Assembly (NCBI GenBank): GCA_937941745.1
Contig: CALDGV010000456.1
Location: 1 to 10,674 of the forward strand
DNA length: 10,674 bases
Source of the DNA: an uncultured Prosthecobacter sp.
Lineage (GTDB): Bacteria > Verrucomicrobiota > Verrucomicrobiia > Verrucomicrobiales > Verrucomicrobiaceae
Reading direction: 5' to 3'
The notes beneath the pieces were generated by a model. The model made no database searches. It had not been told where the DNA came from and saw only the letters and a list, made by a program, of their open reading frames with translations. Positions 6,405 to 10,674 of this stretch are shown here, in pieces (the first letter of the stretch is position 1; every line of letters begins with the position of its first letter). A program made the translations under genes and the position numbers.

Positions 6405-7307
6405 ATGTCCACTTCTCTTGATCTTCAGGCCCTGGCGCGAATTCGGTCTCTCGAATTGCGTGCCAAGAGCATTGTCGAGGGGTTGTGGCGAGGCCTGCAT
6501 CGCAGTCCTTATCATGGCTTCTCGGTCGAATTTTCCGAGTATCGGGCATATGTCCAAGGAGACGACCCGCGCTATCTCGACTGGAAGGTGATGGCGCGCA
6601 GTGACCGGTGCTTCATCAAAAAATTCGAGGATGAAACAAACCTGCGCTGCCAGCTTGTTGTAGATCACAGTCGTTCGATGAAATTTGGCAAGGGGCCGAT
6701 GTTGAAGTCGGATTATGCTGCCACGCTGGCTGCCACGCTGGCCATGTTTCTCATGCAGCAGGGGGATGCTGTCGGCATCACTACTTTCGGACAGGGCTTG
6801 CAGGAACATTTGCCGCCACGCAACCGTCCAGGGCATCTGCGTCGGTTGATGCACGAATTGGAGAAGCCGTCCACAGCAGGCGGCACGGCGTTGGATTTGA
6901 GCGTGCAGCAGCTTGCCGAACTGCTTCGCAAGCGTGGAATGATCTGCCTGATGTCCGATCTGCTCGCGCCCGTGGAAAGGCTCGAACGCCAGCTTGGCCT
7001 GCTTAGTACCATGGGGCACGATATCGTGCTTTTCCACCTCATGGATCGCTCCGAGATCGAGTTCGCCTTCGATCAAAGTGCCCACTTCCGTGATGCTGAA
7101 ACGGGTGCAGAGCGATTCATTCATCCAGGGGGCGCCCGCGAAGCTTATGTGAATCGCTTGAAGGCCCATCGTGACTGCATTCGACAGGCCTGCGATCGTC
7201 AGGGCATCGAATATCACTGGACCCCCACAGACACCCCCATTGAGCACGTGCTCTTTGATTTTCTGAGTGCCCGCCAGCGCAAGCTGGCAGGCAGGGGACG
7301 AGCGTAG
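6405..7307 (+). CDS. DUF58 / vWA-type protein, MoxR partner
   Basis: The 300-residue protein belongs to the DUF58 family, which almost always sits next to a MoxR ATPase. The DUF58 signature is clear at about residues 38-66 (GFSVEFSEYRAYVQGDDPRYLDW...AR). A von Willebrand A fold follows with an intact MIDAS: D87-H-S89-R-S91, T161 in GGTAL and D185 in LMSD. There is no membrane segment, so it is probably cytosolic or membrane-peripheral. The family is suspected to be a MoxR client, but its biochemical role is not established. The frame can be extended to a GTG at 6327 that overlaps the MoxR gene by 14 bases. I prefer the ATG at 6405 because the added 26 residues do not look like the family and STSLDLQALARIRSLELRA is the usual DUF58 N terminus. 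No clear Shine-Dalgarno motif precedes it. Confidence 0.88.
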   Translation: MSTSLDLQALARIRSLELRAKSIVEGLWRGLHRSPYHGFSVEFSEYRAYVQGDDPRYLDWKVMARSDRCFIKKFEDETNLRCQLVVDHSRSMKFGKGPMLKSDYAATLAATLAMFLMQQGDAVGITTFGQGLQEHLPPRNRPGHLRRLMHELEKPSTAGGTALDLSVQQLAELLRKRGMICLMSDLLAPVERLERQLGLLSTMGHDIVLFHLMDRSEIEFAFDQSAHFRDAETGAERFIHPGGAREAYVNRLKAHRDCIRQACDRQGIEYHWTPTDTPIEHVLFDFLSARQRKLAGRGRA

Positions 7308-7330
7308 TCCGAATTTCAATCCTAAATCCT

Positions 7331-9424
7331 GTGACCTGGCTTTTCCCAATCTATTTGCTCGGTGTTTGGGCGGTCATCGCCCCGATCCTGATGCATCTGC
7401 GTCGGAAGCCGCCTGAAGACCGCGTCGAGTTCAGTTCACTGATGTTCCTGGATGCACAAACGCCAGTGCCTGTCAGCAGGCGACGTGTCGAAAACTGGCT
7501 GCTACTTTTGCTGCGTTGTCTGGCGCTCATTGTCCTGGCCCTGATGTTTTCCCGGCCGCTCTGGCGCACCGAAGATAAAACACCGGCATCTTCACGGGCT
7601 GCCACGGTGGTTTTACTGGACCGCAGTGCTTCCATGCGTCGTGGTGAACTCTGGAAGCTCGCCCGTGATGAAGCGGAAAAAAGGCTTGTGCAGACTCTGG
7701 CAACAGACCTTTTTGCGCTGGTGGTGTTTGATTCAGAGCCCCAGATCCTGTGGTCCTTGGATCAAGACAAGTCTGCCGCTGGTGCTCGTGCCGCATCTCT
7801 GAAGCAGCGACTTGGAGAAATTAAGCCCAGCTGGCAGGCCACGGATCTTGGTGGGGCGCTTGTCGAGGGCCTCGATTTGTTTAGCAGGGCACAAGGGCTC
7901 AGTGGGATGAAAAAGAAGCTCGTTCTCATCTCTGACCTCCAAGAAGGCGCTAAACTCGAAGCTTTGCGAACGCAGGTCTGGCCTGAAAACATCGTCCTCG
8001 AGGTGCATCGCGTTGATGCCCCCACCCTCGATAACCTGACGCTCAGCCTGGCTGCTGCCAGTGATTCGCCCCCGACGCTTCACATGGGCAGTCCCATGAC
8101 TCGCGTCCGCATCTCGAACGCCCGTGAATCAACGGTCTCAGACTACCGTCTGGATACCGATCCTCCAATCGCAGGCTATCTGCCTCCGGGGGCCAGCCGT
8201 GTCATCACCCTGGGGGGGGCTGATCAAGCACCGTCAATCGATGCGCCTGCGGCAAACGGAGCACCAGATCGGGCGGTACCTGCTGCCATCAGCCTCAGTG
8301 GTGATGCCTGGGACTTCGACAATCTTCTTTTCATAGCTCCACCGCAGCCGAAGCCTGTGAAAATTGCCTTTATTGGTGATGAAAAAACCCGCAGTGAGGC
8401 GGCCAGTCCGCTTTTCTACCTGAGCCGTGCGCTTCAACCAACGGCAAGCCTTGCCCCTGAGCTGCAGGTTCTGCCTGAAACCACAGCCGACATTCCCAAG
8501 GGCACCCAGCTTGTCTTCCTGTCAGGCTCTCGGACTAAGCCGGATCTGCGTCGTTACCTCAGGGCGGGCGGGTTTGTGGTCTGTGTCATCACGGATGAGA
8601 CGACGGCCAAGGACCTTGAAGTGCTGACAGGCATCACCGAGGCAGAGTGGGGGCTAAGTTCCAATCGCTCCAAAGACGTTGAGGACTATGCGATGCTCGC
8701 GGAAGTGAAGACGGAACATCCGCTGCTTCGCCCGTTTGCCGACGAGCGTTTGCGGGACTTTACCAAGCTTCGCTTCTGGCAGCATCGCCGTGTGACTTTT
8801 CCTCAGAGTGCTGCTTTGAGTGTGCTTGCCCGATTTGATAATGGCGACCCTGCCATCCTCACGCTTGCCGAAGGGGCAGGAACACTCGTTCTTCTGACCA
8901 GTGGCTGGCATCCTGCAGACAGCCAGCTCGCACTGAGCACCAAATTTGTCCCGCTGCTGTATGGATGGCTCGAAGCGGCTGGCTTTCGCAACGAAAGGGC
9001 AGCTTCGTTGTTGGTTGGGGATGTTCTGCCCACTGAATCCATGACCTCAATCACGCTTCCAGATGGCCAGAAACGTCAGGTGAAGCCTGGCGAGGTCATC
9101 CGCGCTGAGGTGCCTGGGATTTATCTCCTGCAAGACAGTCAGCAAGAAGCTGAACGATATGCAGTGAACCTTGCCCCTGAAGAGGGCCGCATCTCTCCGC
9201 TGGATCTTAACAAGCTGCGTGAACTCGGGGTGCGGCTGGATGCAGCCAGTTCTTCGGCAGACGGGATGGTGGTGAAAGCGGAGGAGAAAGAACGCCTTGC
9301 ACTGAGTGAACAAGAAGCCCGTCAGAGTGCCTGGCTTTGGCTGCTGGGAGGATTGCTTGTCCTGCTGGGCGGGGAAACGTGGCTCGCGGGAAGAATTCGA
9401 CAGTCAATGCCCCAACGTGCGTAA
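7331..9424 (+). CDS. Large BatA-like membrane protein with vWA domain
   Basis: The 697-residue protein starts at a GTG 23 bases after the DUF58 gene. Its N terminus is a BatA (aerotolerance regulator N-terminal) module: membrane segment at about 4-22 (FPIYLLGVWAVIAPILMHLRR), the linker PPEDRVEFSSLMFL, and a second membrane segment at about 57-75 (LLLLLRCLALIVLALMF) followed by SRPLW. A vWA domain follows with intact MIDAS D97-R-S99-A-S101, T171 in ATDLGGAL and D202 in LISDLQ. The middle part (about 335-560) has a stretch resembling a class I glutamine-amidotransferase-like fold (IAFIGDEKT, LVFLSG, LRRYLRAGGFVVCV), which is a weaker inference. A third membrane segment lies near 667-686, with a basic tail. 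If the helices follow the simple pattern, the vWA and middle domains lie on one face of the membrane. It is probably a MoxR-remodelled component of an envelope complex of unknown role. Confidence 0.85.
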   Translation: MTWLFPIYLLGVWAVIAPILMHLRRKPPEDRVEFSSLMFLDAQTPVPVSRRRVENWLLLLLRCLALIVLALMFSRPLWRTEDKTPASSRAATVVLLDRSASMRRGELWKLARDEAEKRLVQTLATDLFALVVFDSEPQILWSLDQDKSAAGARAASLKQRLGEIKPSWQATDLGGALVEGLDLFSRAQGLSGMKKKLVLISDLQEGAKLEALRTQVWPENIVLEVHRVDAPTLDNLTLSLAAASDSPPTLHMGSPMTRVRISNARESTVSDYRLDTDPPIAGYLPPGASRVITLGGADQAPSIDAPAANGAPDRAVPAAISLSGDAWDFDNLLFIAPPQPKPVKIAFIGDEKTRSEAASPLFYLSRALQPTASLAPELQVLPETTADIPKGTQLVFLSGSRTKPDLRRYLRAGGFVVCVITDETTAKDLEVLTGITEAEWGLSSNRSKDVEDYAMLAEVKTEHPLLRPFADERLRDFTKLRFWQHRRVTFPQSAALSVLARFDNGDPAILTLAEGAGTLVLLTSGWHPADSQLALSTKFVPLLYGWLEAAGFRNERAASLLVGDVLPTESMTSITLPDGQKRQVKPGEVIRAEVPGIYLLQDSQQEAERYAVNLAPEEGRISPLDLNKLRELGVRLDAASSSADGMVVKAEEKERLALSEQEARQSAWLWLLGGLLVLLGGETWLAGRIRQSMPQRA

Positions 9425-9433
9425 TTCATCATC

Positions 9434-9568
9434 ATGTCCACCTCATTCAAGCTTCTGGCCAGGACACGCTCCACCGTAGTGTGCTTGGCTGCCGTCGCTA
9501 TGAATGGAACCGCAACCAACTTGGAAGAGTCACAAGATGTCTCCAAGGATGAAAGGCCCGTCCCATGA
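9434..9568 (+). CDS. Possible 44-residue small secreted protein, ATGA-coupled to the next gene
   Basis: A short ORF begins at the ATG ten bases after the BatA-like gene and ends in a TGA that overlaps the next gene's ATG as ATGA (9565-9568), a classic translational-coupling arrangement. The predicted peptide has a basic N terminus (K6, R10, R12), a modest hydrophobic stretch STVVCLAAVA, then NGTA, where a signal peptidase might cut, and a short acidic tail EESQDVSKDERPVP. It fills a gap of 140 bases in an otherwise tightly packed operon. There is no clear Shine-Dalgarno motif. I do not recognise a family, and the hydrophobic stretch is short, so a chance ORF or a leader peptide that only couples translation are real alternatives. 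Confidence 0.45.
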   Translation: MSTSFKLLARTRSTVVCLAAVAMNGTATNLEESQDVSKDERPVP

Positions 9569-10674
9569 TCGAAGCCGAAATTCTCCAAGAAAAATTCCGG
9601 AGTGTCATCGACACGATGCAGAAGCTGCAGCGGCAGCGCTTCGTCATTTTGTTTGATGTGATCGCCTGTGGTTTTTTAGCCCTGGCCGCCTGGCATCCAG
9701 AGTGGCTTCCTGAACCGTGGAGGCAGCGTTTCTTGCCCAGTCTGATGTTTCCCATGGCTGCTGCTGCGCTGTTTTCATGGTGGCTTTTCCGCCGTCGCGA
9801 ATCAGCGCTCGAAGTGGCCCGACGGCTCGAGAAGGAGGATCCCAGGCTGAATGGCCTTGCCCTGACAGCGGCCGAGCTTCTGCAGAAGCCGGAGCCAACC
9901 TTTCTGGACCGGCGGGTGATTTCGCAGCTCACAGATCATTCAGCCACGCAGGACTGGCATCGGTTGATCATCGGCCGAAGTGGACTGCTTTGGGGGGCGC
10001 GCAGTCTGGTTGCTGTGACGGTGCTGCTGATCGCCTGCCTTTTCATCTCGAGTCGTGAGGTGTGGCGTCATGACCACCGGCCGCGGGTCGCGGCGATCGA
10101 ACTCGAAAAGCCAGTCTCCACCGCGCCGGATTTTTCCGTCACCGTCAGTCCTGGGGATGTGGAGGTTGAGAAGGGTTCCCGCCTTATCGTCGAAGCTGCC
10201 TTTGGTCAGGATGTGCCTTCGGAGGCCGATCTTGTTGTCACGGAACTTGATGGCAAAGAACGCGAGCGCATTCCGATGAGGCTGACCGTGGATGGGCAGA
10301 TTTTTGGTGGGCTCATGACGAAGGTGGAGAACGATGCTCGCTACCATGTTGAATTTGGCAAGGGTCGGTCGAAGCAGCACACGATCACGACCTTTGTGTA
10401 TCCGGCGCTGGAGAGGGGGGATGCAAAAATCACTCCGCCTGCTTATGCGAAGCTGCCTCCCCGTGAGGTGAAGAACACCATGAAGGTCTCGGCACTCGAG
10501 GGAAGCACCATCGAGTTCACTCTGAAGGTCAACAAGCCTGTCAAAGATGCCGAACTGTTTGGTGAAGACAAAACCATCCTGCCCCTGAAGGCCAGTCCCA
10601 AGGACCCGATGTTGCTGACAGCTTCGATGAAGGCAGAAAAGTCGCAGAAATGGCGGGTGCACCTGGTTGATGAC
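9565..10674 (+). CDS. Large membrane protein, DUF4175-like, N-terminal part (runs off the window)
   Basis: The frame is open from the ATG at 9565 to the window edge, giving at least 370 residues. An in-frame TGA at 9550-9552 rules out an earlier start, and AAAGG at 9552-9556 is a plausible ribosome site. The N terminus is basic and helical (IEAEILQEKFRSVIDTMQKLQ). Hydrophobic segments lie at about 25-43, 58-75 and 142-162, the second followed by WWLFRRRESALEVARRLEK and DPRLNGLALTAAELL, a pattern seen in DUF4175-type proteins. After the third segment comes a long region with beta-strand-like repeats (VTVSPGDVEVEKGSRLIVEA, AKITPPAYAKLPP, MKVSALEGSTIEFTLKV) that resembles extracytoplasmic Ig-like modules. 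In related bacteria a protein of this shape follows the BatA-like gene, so it is probably the large envelope subunit of the MoxR cluster. The DUF4175 assignment is from memory of the family pattern and is moderate. Confidence 0.75.
   Translation, partial: MIEAEILQEKFRSVIDTMQKLQRQRFVILFDVIACGFLALAAWHPEWLPEPWRQRFLPSLMFPMAAAALFSWWLFRRRESALEVARRLEKEDPRLNGLALTAAELLQKPEPTFLDRRVISQLTDHSATQDWHRLIIGRSGLLWGARSLVAVTVLLIACLFISSREVWRHDHRPRVAAIELEKPVSTAPDFSVTVSPGDVEVEKGSRLIVEAAFGQDVPSEADLVVTELDGKERERIPMRLTVDGQIFGGLMTKVENDARYHVEFGKGRSKQHTITTFVYPALERGDAKITPPAYAKLPPREVKNTMKVSALEGSTIEFTLKVNKPVKDAELFGEDKTILPLKASPKDPMLLTASMKAEKSQKWRVHLVDD

Noticed and set aside
6264..7349. Long minus-strand open frame (about 361 codons) opposite the DUF58 gene
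   Set aside because: It lies fully antisense to a gene with clear DUF58 and MIDAS motifs, and its translation shows no recognisable domain; it is a by-product of the codon bias on the opposite strand.
1..10674. Defence system, CRISPR array, insertion sequence or phage island
   Set aside because: No repeats with spacers, transposase, integrase, toxin-antitoxin or nuclease-helicase cassette was seen. The AAA+ and vWA genes match the common MoxR cluster rather than a known ternary defence system.

Overview
The window is an ordinary-looking chromosomal stretch from a Gram-negative bacterium of the Planctomycetes-Verrucomicrobia-Chlamydiae type, most likely Verrucomicrobiota (Verrucomicrobiaceae-like). 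This is inferred from three things: a lipoprotein with a Planctomycete-type cytochrome c domain, a MoxR / DUF58 / BatA-like / large membrane protein cluster of the arrangement common in that group, and a general scarcity of Shine-Dalgarno motifs. I found no rRNA, tRNA, insertion sequence, CRISPR array or phage gene. Coding density is high and no gene-free stretch exceeds 300 bases; the largest gap is about 200 bases at 2840-3038.

Layout. (1) 2-454 is the 3' end of rho (transcription terminator), followed after 6 bases by a ribonuclease D gene (461-1645). (2) On the minus strand, 1593-2285 encodes a small AAA_28/TTD14-type P-loop NTPase whose 3' end overlaps the 3' end of the RNase D gene by 53 bases. 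(3) Divergent from it, 2402-2839 encodes a small lipoprotein with one CxxCH haem site. (4) 3039-5253 holds a soluble, orphan histidine-kinase-like protein, then an amino-acid-type ABC importer permease and its ATPase, closely packed and probably one transcript. No substrate-binding protein and no response regulator are present in the window. (5) 5321-10674 is a five-gene run: MoxR AAA+ ATPase, DUF58 protein, a large BatA-like vWA membrane protein, a possible 44-residue small protein, and a large DUF4175-like membrane protein that runs off the window.

How they may work together. The MoxR ATPase probably acts as a chaperone-like remodeller of vWA/MIDAS proteins. The DUF58 and BatA-like proteins both carry intact MIDAS motifs (DxSxS plus downstream Thr and Asp), and the BatA-like and DUF4175-like proteins place large domains at or outside the membrane. 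That suggests an envelope-associated complex of unknown purpose. The kinase-transporter cluster may link nutrient uptake to a signalling output encoded elsewhere.

I do not see a clearly new system. The items most worth following up are the small ORF locked to the last gene by an ATGA overlap, the histidine kinase with an altered ATP-binding G1 box, and the still poorly understood MoxR-vWA cluster.
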